Origin: JAWLHU01 sp049325315
GTDB lineage: Bacteria; Bacillota; Sulfobacillia; Symbiobacteriales; Symbiobacteriaceae
Direction of reading: 5' to 3'
DNA length: 64,000 bases
NCBI GenBank assembly: GCA_049325315.1
Contig: JBMONB010000099.1
Location: 19,836-83,835 of the forward strand
Below are positions 50,773-58,774 of the stretch, one piece after another. Both the position numbers and the translations under genes were made by a program. The stretch's first letter is position 1. Each line of letters starts with the position of its first letter. A model generated the notes under the pieces. That model was not told the origin of the DNA. It did not search any database and saw only the letters and a program-made list of their open reading frames with translations.

Positions 50773-52008
50773 TCACGCCGACATGGCTCGGGGCGACCGG
50801 CTGCGGGCCCGCAGCCAGAAGCCGAGGAGCAGGAGCGCCAGGAGCAGTCCCAGCAGGCCACCCACCAGGAACCCGGCCGAGCCGCCCCATCGCTCAATCA
50901 CCGCCCCGGTGAACAGCGAGCCAAAGGGTACCGTTCCGGCGAACATCAGCTGGTAGAGGCTCATCACCCGCCCGCGCAGTTCGTCGGGCACCACCATTTG
51001 CACCGTGGTGTTGGTATCGGCGGTGAAGAGAATCTGCGAGACGCCCATCACAAAGAGCCCGATACAGGCCAGCCCGAAGGAGCGCACGAAGAACATCGAT
51101 GCGGTCGCAGCGCAGAGCACCAGGGCCGCGGTCACCAGCGGCGCCAGCCTGGGCTCCCCCCGCTTGCGGAAGGCGAGAATAAAGGCCCCGGTCAGGGCGC
51201 CCGCCCCCAGGGAGGACATCAGGTACCCATAGCCGCTGGCGTCGACCTGGAGCACGTTCTTGGCCAGCACCGGCACTAGCACCTGGTAGTTGATCACGAA
51301 GAGGGCGATCGCGAAGAGCAGGGTCAGGAGAAAGGCGATCAACGGGGTCCGATAGGCATACTGAAGCCCCTCGGTCACATCGCCCACGATCGACTGCTTC
51401 GCCCGCGGCCGGGGCAGCCCGTCGGCCCGAATGGCCCAGAGCGCCCCCAGGATCGCCAGGAAGCTCGCCCCGTTGAGGAAGAAGGCCAGGGCCACGCCGT
51501 ACTTGCCAATGAGAAGACCCGCAGCGGCCGGCCCGACCAGGCGCGCCCCGTTGAAGATCGCAGAGTTCAGCGCCACGGCATTGCCCAGGTCGTGCTTGCC
51601 GCCCACCATCTCCACCGTAAAGGCCTGCCGCACCGGCACGTCGATGGTGTTGATGCAGCCCAGTAAGAATGCCATGAGCGCCACATGCCAGTACTGGACA
51701 TGCCCGGACCAGACCAGGGCCGACAGGCTGAAGGCCAGGACCATCATGCTGGCCTGGGTTACCATGAGCACCTTCCGCTTGGGCAGCCGGTCAGCCAGCG
51801 CCCCGCCAAACAGCGCCAGCACCAGCGTAGGCGTGAAGTGCAGCGCGCTGATCAGCCCCAGCAGAAAGGCCGAGTCGGTCAGTTCCACGATCAGCCACGC
51901 CTGTCCCACGCTCTGCATCCAGGTGCCGATCATCGAGACCAGCAGACCCACGAAGTAGAACCGGTAATCACGATGGTTAAGGGCACGGAGTCCATCGGGA
52001 AACCGCAT
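50773..52008 (-). CDS. MFS exporter (MFS_3/EntS-like)
   Basis: A 411-residue major facilitator with 12 helices. LNHRDYRFYFVGLLVSMIGT at the N-terminus and GGALADRLPKRKVLM after helix 2 are typical of the MFS_3 group that includes enterobactin exporter EntS and macrolide efflux proteins. ATG 52008 lies at the natural start. It is a single gene, convergent with the antiporter operon and divergent from tyrosine phenol-lyase; the substrate is unknown. Confidence 0.87.
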   Translation of the reverse strand: MRFPDGLRALNHRDYRFYFVGLLVSMIGTWMQSVGQAWLIVELTDSAFLLGLISALHFTPTLVLALFGGALADRLPKRKVLMVTQASMMVLAFSLSALVWSGHVQYWHVALMAFLLGCINTIDVPVRQAFTVEMVGGKHDLGNAVALNSAIFNGARLVGPAAAGLLIGKYGVALAFFLNGASFLAILGALWAIRADGLPRPRAKQSIVGDVTEGLQYAYRTPLIAFLLTLLFAIALFVINYQVLVPVLAKNVLQVDASGYGYLMSSLGAGALTGAFILAFRKRGEPRLAPLVTAALVLCAATASMFFVRSFGLACIGLFVMGVSQILFTADTNTTVQMVVPDELRGRVMSLYQLMFAGTVPFGSLFTGAVIERWGGSAGFLVGGLLGLLLALLLLGFWLRARSRSPRAMSA

Positions 52009-52168
52009 CCCGAGCGCCCCCTAAACAGATGAATGGTGACATGCACAGGATACTTCACGCCATAAACTTTTGCAAGAGCGAAGGGGCTCCTCCACCCCCT
52101 GCCAAGACCGCCTGGGCGGGCCGCTTTAACACTGTTAGGCTTCGATGTTTTATTTTGGTAAAGACAGC

Positions 52169-52198
52169 TTGTTAGCCTACCTCGCAGCGGCCTATACT
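52169..52198 (+). promoter_or_regulatory. Promoter of tyrosine phenol-lyase gene
   Basis: TTGTTA, an 18-base spacer, then TATACT, giving a leader of about 32 bases. The 120 bases further upstream hold GC-rich inverted repeats but no recognised operator. Confidence 0.6.
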
Positions 52199-52235
52199 AA
52201 GGGTGAAATCCCGATTCAACAGGAGGGTTTCGCCC

Positions 52236-53639
52236 ATGCAACGTCCGATCGCTGAGCCCTACAAGATCAAGGCCGTCGAACCCATCCGTATGACCACCCG
52301 TGAAGAGCGGGAGCGGGCCATCGCCGAGGCCGGCTACAACACCTTCCTCCTCAAGAGCGAAGATGTGTACATCGACCTGCTGACCGATTCCGGTACCAAC
52401 GCCATGTCCGACCGCCAGTGGGGCGTGCTCATGATGGGCGATGAGGCCTACGCCGGCGCCCGCTCCTACTACAAGATGGAGCAGGCGGTCCAGGAGATTT
52501 ACGGTTTCAAGTATGTCGTCCCCACCCACCAGGGCCGCGGCGCCGAGCATCTCATCTCCCGGATCCTGATCAAGCCCGGCCACTACGTGCCCGGCAACAT
52601 GTACTTCACCACCACCCGTGCCCACCAGGAGATGCAGGGCGGCACCTTCGTCGATGTGGTCATCGACGAGGCGCACGACTCCCTGAAGTACCACCCGTTC
52701 AAGGGCAACGTCGACCTGGCCAAGTTCGAGGCCCTGATCAAGCGAGTCGGGCCGGAGAACATCCCCTATATCAACGTCGCCGTCACGGTCAACCTGGCGG
52801 GCGGCCAGCCGGTCTCCATGCAGAACCTGCGTGAGATCCGGGCAATGTGCAACAAGTACGGGATTCGCATGTGGTCCGATGCGACCCGGGCGGTGGAGAA
52901 CGCCTACTTCATTAAGGAGCGGGAAGAGGGCTACAAGAACGTCCCCGTCCGGGCGATTCTCAAGGAGATGATGTCTTACTTCGACGGCTGCACCATGTCC
53001 GGCAAGAAGGACTGCCTGGTGAACATCGGCGGCTTCCTGGCCATGAACGAGGAGTGGATTCTGCAGCAGGCCCGGGAGCAGGTGGTGATCTTCGAGGGCA
53101 TGCCCACCTACGGCGGCCTGGCCGGCCGTGACATGGAGGCGATCGCCCAGGGCATCTACGAAATGGTCGATGACGACTACATCGCCCACCGCATCCACCA
53201 GGTCCGTTACCTCGGCCAGCAGCTGATCGACGCCGGCGTCCCCATCGTGCAGCCAATTGGCGGCCACGCCGTCTTCCTCGATGCCCGGGAGTTCCTGCCG
53301 CACCTGAACCAGGAGCAGTTCCCGGCGCAGGCGCTCGCCGCCGCCCTCTACGTGGATTCCGGCGTCCGTTCGATGGAGCGTGGCATCGTCTCGGCGGGCC
53401 GCGACCCCCAGACCGGTCAGAACCGCCACCCCAAACTGGAACTGGTCCGGCTGACGATCCCCCGCCGGGTTTACACCGACCGTCACATGGACGTCGTCGC
53501 CTACTCGGTCAAGCACCTCTTTGCGAACCGGGAGCAGATCGCAGGGCTGAAGATGGTCTATGAGCCGCCGACGCTCCGCTTCTTTACCGCCCGGTTTGAG
53601 CCGCTCTCCGTTCAGGCGGCGATGCCATCTCGCATATAG
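52236..53639 (+). CDS. tpl: Tyrosine phenol-lyase (beta-tyrosinase)
   Basis: A 467-residue PLP enzyme that splits L-tyrosine into phenol, pyruvate and ammonia. The Schiff-base Lys is K258 in TMSGKKDCLVNIGG and the PLP-ring Asp is D215 in MWSDATRAVENA. It is assigned as the tyrosine enzyme rather than tryptophanase because of the Met-Glu-Arg pattern GVRSMERGIVSAGRD (Met380, Arg382), the residues that recognise the phenol ring in the Citrobacter enzyme; tryptophanase differs there. ATG 52236 has AGGAGGG 8 bases upstream. The sequence closely recalls the Symbiobacterium thermophilum protein. Monocistronic between promoter and terminator. Confidence 0.95.
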   Translation: MQRPIAEPYKIKAVEPIRMTTREERERAIAEAGYNTFLLKSEDVYIDLLTDSGTNAMSDRQWGVLMMGDEAYAGARSYYKMEQAVQEIYGFKYVVPTHQGRGAEHLISRILIKPGHYVPGNMYFTTTRAHQEMQGGTFVDVVIDEAHDSLKYHPFKGNVDLAKFEALIKRVGPENIPYINVAVTVNLAGGQPVSMQNLREIRAMCNKYGIRMWSDATRAVENAYFIKEREEGYKNVPVRAILKEMMSYFDGCTMSGKKDCLVNIGGFLAMNEEWILQQAREQVVIFEGMPTYGGLAGRDMEAIAQGIYEMVDDDYIAHRIHQVRYLGQQLIDAGVPIVQPIGGHAVFLDAREFLPHLNQEQFPAQALAAALYVDSGVRSMERGIVSAGRDPQTGQNRHPKLELVRLTIPRRVYTDRHMDVVAYSVKHLFANREQIAGLKMVYEPPTLRFFTARFEPLSVQAAMPSRI

Positions 53640-53659
53640 CGCCAAAACAGGCGATAAGT

Positions 53660-53692
53660 GCCCGGCAGGTGTACTGCCGGGCGCTCTTTTTT
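53660..53692 (+). terminator. Terminator of tpl
   Basis: A 9-base-pair GC stem (GCCCGGCAG / CTGCCGGGC) followed by GCTCTTTTTTG. Confidence 0.92.
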
Positions 53693-53774
53693 GACCCGTT
53701 TTTCTCATAGCGCTCCCCGCCGTCAGCCGTTATCATGGGAGACTGTGGCCCTACAGACCAAGGAGGCAGACGAC

Positions 53775-54653
53775 GTGGCAGAGAACGCAAAGCCAGACGC
53801 ATACACCCCTGTAGAGATCGCGAAGAAAATCGAGCAGTTGGGCGTCACCAAGGCGAACCTTCCGCTGCACCGCATGATCATTCTCTCGACCCTCGCCGGC
53901 GTCTTCGTCGCCATGGGCGGCATGTTCTACTTCGTCGCCATGGCTGACTGGAAGGGGAGCTACGGGGTGGGCCAGGTCTTCGGCGGCCTGGTCTTCAACC
54001 TGGGCCTCGCCCTGATCGCCATTGGCGGGGCCGAACTGTTCACCGGCAATACCCTGCTCACCATGGCCTACGCCAGCCGCAAAATCGACTGGAGGCTGAT
54101 GGTTCGCAACTGGGCACTGGTCTGGTTCTTCAACGGGGTGGGCGCCCTGCTCATGGTGGGCCTGGCCTACTGGGCACAGCACTGGGCGGGCGGCGGGAAT
54201 CTGGTGGGGCTCAAGGTGCTGAGCGTGGGCGCCACCAAGGCCTCCCTCCCCTTCGAGCTGGTGCTGGCCCGGGGCATTCTGGCCAACATCTTTGTGACGC
54301 TGGCGGTCTGGATCTACTCCGCCGGCCGGACCGTCGTCGATAAGCTGGCCGCCATGGTCCTGCCGATCACCGCCTTCGTGGCGGTGGGCGCCGAGCACTC
54401 CATCGCCAACATGTTCTTCATTCCCTACGCCATCTGGCTGAAGGCGACTCCCGCCATGGTCGCCACACCCGGGGTCCCGCTGGAGAAGCTTCAGTACCTC
54501 ACCTGGGGGAACTTCATGGGGAACCTGATTCCCGCCACCCTGGGCAACCTGATCGGCGGCGCGATCTGCGTCGGCCTGGTCTACTGGGGCGCCTATCTCT
54601 GGGAGGAGCAGGCTGAGTCAGAGCCATCGCGGGTGGAGCGAAAGGCTTCGTAA
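53775..54653 (+). CDS. Formate/nitrite transporter family channel
   Basis: A 292-residue membrane channel of the FNT family (FocA, NirC, HSC). Six helices; NLGLALIAIGGAELFTGNTL carries the family motif before the slit loop, and VGAEHSIANMFFIP holds the central pore-lining His region. GTG 53775 is preceded by AGGAGG 8 bases upstream; a longer open frame has none. It follows tpl but behind a strong terminator, so it is transcribed separately. Substrate may be formate, nitrite or hydrosulfide; a link to pyruvate-derived formate from tyrosine breakdown is only possible. Confidence 0.9.
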   Translation: MAENAKPDAYTPVEIAKKIEQLGVTKANLPLHRMIILSTLAGVFVAMGGMFYFVAMADWKGSYGVGQVFGGLVFNLGLALIAIGGAELFTGNTLLTMAYASRKIDWRLMVRNWALVWFFNGVGALLMVGLAYWAQHWAGGGNLVGLKVLSVGATKASLPFELVLARGILANIFVTLAVWIYSAGRTVVDKLAAMVLPITAFVAVGAEHSIANMFFIPYAIWLKATPAMVATPGVPLEKLQYLTWGNFMGNLIPATLGNLIGGAICVGLVYWGAYLWEEQAESEPSRVERKAS

Positions 54654-54656
54654 AAC

Positions 54657-54684
54657 AGACCGGCGGCAGCCTTGCCGCCGGTCT
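54657..54684 (+). terminator. Terminator of FNT gene
   Basis: A 12-base-pair stem (AGACCGGCGGCA / TGCCGCCGGTCT) with a GCCT loop and a short TTT tail. Confidence 0.85.
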
Positions 54685-54700
54685 TTGCGCCCCCGGTGTG

Positions 54701-54728
54701 ACCATTTGGTCCACCCCTGCATACGCTG
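54701..54728 (+). promoter_or_regulatory. Sigma-K-like promoter of the second Pro/Gln-rich gene
   Basis: AC, a 17-base spacer, then CATACGCT. This resembles the late mother-cell sigma-K pattern (AC, N16-17, CATANNNTA), missing the final A. Leader of about 35 bases. Confidence 0.35.
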
Positions 54729-54768
54729 AGCGTGACATCGAACTCCGCCCGAAAGGAGAGGATGGACG

Positions 54769-55638
54769 TTGCAGCAGCCCGGTCTTCAGCAGACGCCCGC
54801 AGGATGGCCTGGCATGCCAGGGCTGCAGTCCTTGCCGCAGGCCCAGCCTCAGCAGCAGTTCTCCGGCCAGCCGTTCCCCGGTCAGCAGCCTCAGGGCCAG
54901 CAGTTCCCCAGCCACGGCTTCCCGGGGCATACCTACCAGGTACAGCCCCCGCAGCAGGCAGCGCAGTTCCCGCCTCAGTTCCAGCCTCAGGCCCAGGGAT
55001 TCCCCCCGCAGTACCAGACCCAATACCAGACCCAGGCCCAACCGGCTCCCCAGCCCCAGGCGGCTCCGGTCCCACCGGTGGCTGCCCCCGCCACGCCCAC
55101 CCATGGGGCAGGCCAACAGGGACCCCAGAGTCAGGCCCAGGCCCTGAACCGGCAGTTGATCGATCTGGCCCGTACCCTGGAGCAGTTGATCCCCGGCTAC
55201 CAGATCATGCAGTCGCTCCTACTGGACCTCAGCACCAGCCCGGCTGCCCAGACCGGCGCCGCCCTCGATGAGACGGTTCATGGCCTGAAGGATGCCCTCT
55301 ATTACCATGGAGCTACCCTTGGCGCCATCCGCCGCCTGCTCTGCGGCGAGACCACCCCGGCAGTACTTAGCAGCCTGGCGGTCGCCTTCCATGCGCTCAG
55401 CCAGGTGCAGACCCGAATCCGCCCCCTCCTGGAGCGGCTGACCATGGCCGCCCCGATCGCCAACCGGGCCTCTGTGTCCGGGCTGATCCAGTCCGTGACC
55501 TCGGCTGATCCGCTTCTTGCCCAGGCGGGCAGCGCCATTCAGGCCCTGATCGGCCCGCAGATCTGGGAAGCGGCCCGCACCCGGGTTCAGGAGAGACTGA
55601 TCGAGAGGGCAGCGGAAGCCCGCCGCCAGGAATCGTAA
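54769..55638 (+). CDS. Pro/Gln-rich protein with helical C-terminal domain, possible spore coat protein
   Basis: A 289-residue protein. Residues 1-125 are almost wholly Gln, Pro, Gly, Phe and Ala, with tyrosine-containing repeats such as PPQYQTQYQTQAQPAPQPQ. Residues 126-289 form a helical domain starting QALNRQLIDLARTLEQLIPG with LDETVHGLKDALYYHGATLG and a single Cys (LLCGETT). Starts at TTG 54769 with AAAGGAGAG about 9 bases upstream; an ATG at 54762 is in a different frame. No signal peptide. Similar N-terminal composition to the 44402 gene. A spore coat role is inferred from composition and the sigma-K-like promoter. Confidence 0.68.
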   Translation: MQQPGLQQTPAGWPGMPGLQSLPQAQPQQQFSGQPFPGQQPQGQQFPSHGFPGHTYQVQPPQQAAQFPPQFQPQAQGFPPQYQTQYQTQAQPAPQPQAAPVPPVAAPATPTHGAGQQGPQSQAQALNRQLIDLARTLEQLIPGYQIMQSLLLDLSTSPAAQTGAALDETVHGLKDALYYHGATLGAIRRLLCGETTPAVLSSLAVAFHALSQVQTRIRPLLERLTMAAPIANRASVSGLIQSVTSADPLLAQAGSAIQALIGPQIWEAARTRVQERLIERAAEARRQES

Positions 55639-55672
55639 GCATCTATGAGCCATTTGCTCGGCAGGAACCCGG

Positions 55673-55703
55673 AAACGACCGCTCTTCACCGGAGCGGTCG
55701 TTT
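55673..55703 (+). terminator. Terminator
   Basis: A 12-base-pair stem (AAACGACCGCTC / GAGCGGTCGTTT), with a 7-base loop and TTT as part of the arm. Confidence 0.85.
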
Positions 55704-55736
55704 CGCCTTGTTCGGGCACAACTTGTGATCAATATC

Positions 55737-55766
55737 GCATGAGGTGTGCGATCAATCTCCATACTA
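55737..55766 (+). promoter_or_regulatory. Sigma-G-like promoter of the tandem membrane genes
   Basis: GCATG, an 18-base spacer, then CATACTA, which fits the sigma-G consensus (GHATR, N17-18, CATNHTA). Caveat: transcription would begin about at the GGAGG ribosome-binding site, leaving almost no leader. Confidence 0.35.
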
Positions 55767-55783
55767 ACGCCGGAGGTTGGCCG

Positions 55784-56332
55784 ATGCAGCATAAGGTTAT
55801 CGTGACCCTGCTCCTCATCTGGCTGATGGGCTACCGGTTTGTCGACTGGAGCCGCCTGCGCGAGTTGCTTCCCGCGATACTCACCGGCGTACTCCTTGCG
55901 GGTGTTCCCACCGCCCTTCCCGGGCTGGAGCCCCTCTACACGCTGCGCAGCAGCCATACGGAGAACTACCACTGGATCGTGCTCTACCTTGTGCAGATGA
56001 GCGCCGCCCCGGTGATCAGCGCCTGGTTCGCCCAGGGGCTGCCCCGAACAGGCCCCCTCCCCTGGCAGCGGGTCGCGCAGTTCGGGCTGCTCTGCTGGGC
56101 ACTGGAGCTGCCGGGCTACTACGCGGGAAGGCTGGTCTACGCTCCTTGGTGGGGACCGTTCCATTCCCTTCTCCTCCACCTTGGCTTCCTGTCCCTCATG
56201 GCCCTTGTCCACTTTTACGCGTGCGGTTCGCCTCACCTCGGGGGTGACCGCTCCGTACGCGAGGTGAAAAAACCAGGTGTTCTACGCCCCTCTGGCAGCT
56301 CTCACATGGATCCTCAGTGGGTGGATCGTTGA
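55784..56332 (+). CDS. Multi-helix membrane protein, paralogue 1 of a tandem pair
   Basis: A 182-residue integral membrane protein with about five helices. Landmarks shared with the next gene are DWSRLRELLPAILTGVLLAG, VQMSAAPVISAWFAQGLPR and the acidic-proline helix LCWALELPGYYAGRLVYAPWW. No family recognised. ATG 55784 has GGAGG 7 bases upstream. The final ~18 codons overlap the start of the next gene and form a hydrophilic tail absent from the paralogue. Downstream of a sigma-G-like motif, so forespore expression is possible. Confidence 0.72.
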   Translation: MQHKVIVTLLLIWLMGYRFVDWSRLRELLPAILTGVLLAGVPTALPGLEPLYTLRSSHTENYHWIVLYLVQMSAAPVISAWFAQGLPRTGPLPWQRVAQFGLLCWALELPGYYAGRLVYAPWWGPFHSLLLHLGFLSLMALVHFYACGSPHLGGDRSVREVKKPGVLRPSGSSHMDPQWVDR

Positions 56333-56756
56333 CCGAAAGCGCCTGCGAGAGCTTCTGACCTACGGTCTGTTCGGCGCCGTGCTGGCCACTGCACACGACC
56401 GGCTGGTGATCCTCTACCAACTCTGGGAGTATCGCGATACCGGGTTGGCCGATTCCCACGCCGAGATCGCCCTGCTGATCAGTCTCAGCGCAGCGCCCGT
56501 CTTCGCCATGCGCTTCGCTCAGGGTCTTTCCGCCGGTCGCTCCTTTCCCGTGCTGCGCGCCGTCAAGTTCACTGCCATCGCCATGATACCTGAGGTGATC
56601 GGGCTGCAGACCGGCCACATCGTCTACGATCACTGGTGGAACGCCAGCTGGTCGGTCATCGCCTATGGACCCATCTGGCTCTCCATCTGGGCGCTGCACC
56701 GCTGGCTTAGCCCGGCCCCGGCTGTAGCCAGGCAGCGACTCAACAGCGGCCCGTGA
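56277..56756 (+). CDS. Multi-helix membrane protein, paralogue 2 of a tandem pair
   Basis: A 159-residue membrane protein aligning along its length with the preceding gene: DRKRLRELLTYGLFGAVLAT, ISLSAAPVFAMRFAQGLSAG and AMIPEVIGLQTGHIVYDHWW match the three blocks of paralogue 1 in order and spacing. GTG 56277 overlaps paralogue 1 by 56 bases, so the two are co-translated and may form a heteromer. Function unknown. A bidirectional terminator follows. Confidence 0.75.
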   Translation: MFYAPLAALTWILSGWIVDRKRLRELLTYGLFGAVLATAHDRLVILYQLWEYRDTGLADSHAEIALLISLSAAPVFAMRFAQGLSAGRSFPVLRAVKFTAIAMIPEVIGLQTGHIVYDHWWNASWSVIAYGPIWLSIWALHRWLSPAPAVARQRLNSGP

Positions 56757-56762
56757 AAAAAG

Positions 56763-56788
56763 AGCACAGGACCCGGCGGTCCTGTGCT
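56763..56788. terminator. Bidirectional terminator
   Basis: An 11-base-pair stem (AGCACAGGACC / GGTCCTGTGCT). The minus-strand tail TCTTTTTTC is a strong terminator for the cyclase gene; the plus-strand tail is TTGT. Confidence 0.88.
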
Positions 56789-56806
56789 TTGTCATGCCTC
56801 TTCGGT

Positions 56807-57430
56807 TTACCGCATCTCCCGCAGAACCGCCCGCACCGGCGAGCCGTCGGCCTGCTCCATCTTCAAGGGCAGGGCAATCAGCTCATACTCCCCTGGCTCC
56901 ACGCCGGCCAGGCGCAGATTCTCCAGGATCAGAATGCCCGATTCGGCGCAGGCACGGTGGGCAGGCAGTTCCCGGCTCTCCCGGGGATCCACCGAGTGGG
57001 CGTCGGTGCCCAGCAGCCTTACGCCCTGTGAGGCCAGGTAGCGCACCGCCTCGGGCTCCATGTAGGTAAAGTCGGGGTTGAAGCGGGTGCGGTCCGGGCA
57101 GGAACCGGTGCGAACTAGCACCCGCTCCACGCCCTTCAGATCCACCGCCCGGAGGTCCGCCGCGGTGATCGACCGCCGCCCCTCCAGGGCGATCAGGAGC
57201 GCCCTGCCCACGTAGGGCTCCAGGTCCACATCGGCCATGAAGGCGCCCTGCTGGTCATAGTGGAAGGGCGCATCGGCGTGGGTGCCGTTGTGCGGGCTGA
57301 ACGTGACCTTGGAGAGGTTGACCGCATCGCCCCCGGTCAGCCGGGCGGTCGGCTCCAACGAGAAGGCGACATCGCCGGGCCAGGGAGCGGTGGCAGCACC
57401 CAGCGGGTGAGTGATATCGATCAGCCTCAT
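56807..57430 (-). CDS. Cyclase-family hydrolase, kynurenine formamidase (KynB)-like
   Basis: A 207-residue metal-dependent hydrolase, the usual KynB length. The metal-site motif is FSPHNGTHADAPFHYD, with RLIDITHPLG at the start and DAHSVDPRESRELPAHR later. KynB hydrolyses N-formylkynurenine in tryptophan breakdown; related cyclase-family amidases act on other amides, so the substrate is likely but not certain. ATG 57430 overlaps the stop of the YerC-like gene (ATGA). With tyrosine phenol-lyase 4 kb away, aromatic amino acid use is a plausible theme. Confidence 0.82.
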   Translation of the reverse strand: MRLIDITHPLGAATAPWPGDVAFSLEPTARLTGGDAVNLSKVTFSPHNGTHADAPFHYDQQGAFMADVDLEPYVGRALLIALEGRRSITAADLRAVDLKGVERVLVRTGSCPDRTRFNPDFTYMEPEAVRYLASQGVRLLGTDAHSVDPRESRELPAHRACAESGILILENLRLAGVEPGEYELIALPLKMEQADGSPVRAVLREMR

Positions 57431-57720
57431 GGCTTGGTCCGCTCCAGCACGATCCGGTAGCCGTCGGCCCCGTAGTGCAGACACTTCTTCACCCGGCTGA
57501 TGGTGGCCGTGCTGGCCCCTGTGGCATCGACAATATCTTCATAGGTCATCCCGGCATCGAGCATCTTGGCCACCTCGAGCCGCTGGGCCAGCGCCTTGAT
57601 CTCCCCGATCGTGGCGATGTCCTCAAAGAAGCGGTAGCACTCCTCGACCGTCTCCAGGGTCAGGATCGCTTCAAATAGCTTGTCGGTCAGTTCATCCCGC
57701 AGTTTCTCGTTGATGGGCAT
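57427..57720 (-). CDS. TrpR-like regulator, YerC/YecD family
   Basis: A 97-residue DNA-binding protein of the YerC/YecD family, related to the tryptophan repressor. TLETVEECYRFFEDIATIGE and LAQRLEVAKMLDAGMTYEDI lead to the helix-turn-helix DATGASTATISRVKKCLHYG. ATG 57720 has GGGAGGG upstream. It is the first gene of a two-gene unit with the KynB-like cyclase through an ATGA overlap, suggesting the regulator controls or responds to a tryptophan-derived metabolite; that link is inferred. Confidence 0.9.
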   Translation of the reverse strand: MPINEKLRDELTDKLFEAILTLETVEECYRFFEDIATIGEIKALAQRLEVAKMLDAGMTYEDIVDATGASTATISRVKKCLHYGADGYRIVLERTKP

Positions 57721-57832
57721 CCAGGGTTCCCTCCCAGCACGCGCCTCACGTTGAAGGAAGTGATTCGCTTTCGTGCGCTAAAATCCTTTCGGCGTGCGTT
57801 GTGTCCGACGGAACGGTCCAAGTGCATAGCAA

Positions 57833-57870
57833 AGGCGCAGCGCCCCAGGGAAGGGGAACTCGCTGCGCCT
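57833..57870 (-). terminator. Terminator of the 223-residue protein gene
   Basis: A 10-base-pair stem (AGGCGCAGCG / CGCTGCGCCT), followed on the minus strand by TTTGC, 12 bases after the stop. Confidence 0.65.
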
Positions 57871-57881
57871 GTGCCTGCCGG

Positions 57882-58553
57882 TCAGGGCCGGATCTCGTCG
57901 GGGAAGTCGACCCCGCTCTCCGGGGGAATGTGATTCGGTCCGGGGGTCGGGCCGTGGGCGAAGGGATCCGTCGCCTTCGACTGCCGCTCCGGCGCCGTCG
58001 CCGAGCGGTGATGCCCGTCCCGGATATGATCGCCCGGCACCCCGTGCTCCCGGGGGTGCCACTGGGTCGGCGGCTGGTCGGGGGGAACCGTCCGGTTGGC
58101 CGGGCGGTCCTCGCCGTAGGCATCTTCCGGGTCGAGGTCGGCGGTGGCCGGGGCGTTCTCCGTCGTCGCCGGGCCCTTCCGGGCCTCCACCAGCCCATCG
58201 TCAACCTCCCGTCGGATCCCCGGGTGTGGGGCCGGCCGGGCCGGGTCCGACTGCCTCACCCCGAGGGCGGTCTTGTTGTTCTCCTCACGCTCGCCGCTAA
58301 AGGTCACATCGGCTGCGTGGCGGGCGCCCAGCTCACGCCGGGTGCGGGCGCCGGTCCGATCGGGAAACAGGTCGACCTCGTTGCCCAGTTGGCTCGGGTT
58401 GATATTCGCCCCCAGGTCCCGCCCACCGCGGCCGTCGCGGTCGTGGTGCTCCGCTGTGGGAACCCGCTCACGGCGGCCACCCGCCCAGCGTACGCCCATG
58501 AAGAAGAGCGCAAGCACCCCGGCGGCCACCATCAGAATCCAGAGGAACTGCAT
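57882..58553 (-). CDS. Single-helix membrane protein with long charged tail, unknown
   Basis: A 223-residue protein. One N-terminal transmembrane helix (LWILMVAAGVLALFFMGV) is followed by about 200 hydrophilic residues rich in Arg, Asp, Glu, Pro and His, probably disordered and, from the charge pattern, inside the cell. No domain recognised. ATG 58553 has GGAAAGGCGG about 9 bases upstream. Alone between terminators. The frame is open for its full length on a GC-rich strand, which by itself is weak evidence. Confidence 0.5.
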   Translation of the reverse strand: MQFLWILMVAAGVLALFFMGVRWAGGRRERVPTAEHHDRDGRGGRDLGANINPSQLGNEVDLFPDRTGARTRRELGARHAADVTFSGEREENNKTALGVRQSDPARPAPHPGIRREVDDGLVEARKGPATTENAPATADLDPEDAYGEDRPANRTVPPDQPPTQWHPREHGVPGDHIRDGHHRSATAPERQSKATDPFAHGPTPGPNHIPPESGVDFPDEIRP

Positions 58554-58774
58554 CGTTCGTCACCGCCTTTCCTGGTCTCAGACTCTCCTCTAGTCTGCCC
58601 AGGAGGCCGTTGTTTATCGTCAACCTAGTCGGCGGCGTCGAGCCCTTCATCCACCGTGATCGCCTCGCCACGGGCCGCCTGGACCGGCCGCAGGTTGAGA
58701 AGCCCCCGGCCCGCAAGCCAGAGCAGCGGCAGGATTCCCGGCGCCAGGAAGACCGTGACGCCTGCCCGCGCAGC
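58554..58774 (-). other. Stretch with a 49-codon open extension behind the SIMPL gene
   Basis: From 58774 to 58625 on the minus strand, directly after and in the same frame as the SIMPL stop (TAA), 49 codons stay open. They encode a membrane-like peptide (VTVFLAPGILPLLWLAGRGL) and then a hydrophilic end (GEAITVDEGLDAAD). No ATG, GTG or TTG starts it, so it is not called a gene. No other feature is seen. Confidence 0.4.

Noticed and set aside
52236..53639. Tryptophanase as an alternative call
   Set aside because: The SMERG pattern (Met380, Arg382) is that of tyrosine phenol-lyase; tryptophanases differ at these positions.
54732..55271. Alternative frame starting at an ATG near 54762 for the second Pro/Gln-rich gene
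   Set aside because: It ends early in a Pro/Arg/Gly-rich sequence, while the TTG frame continues into a coherent helical domain and stops just before a terminator.
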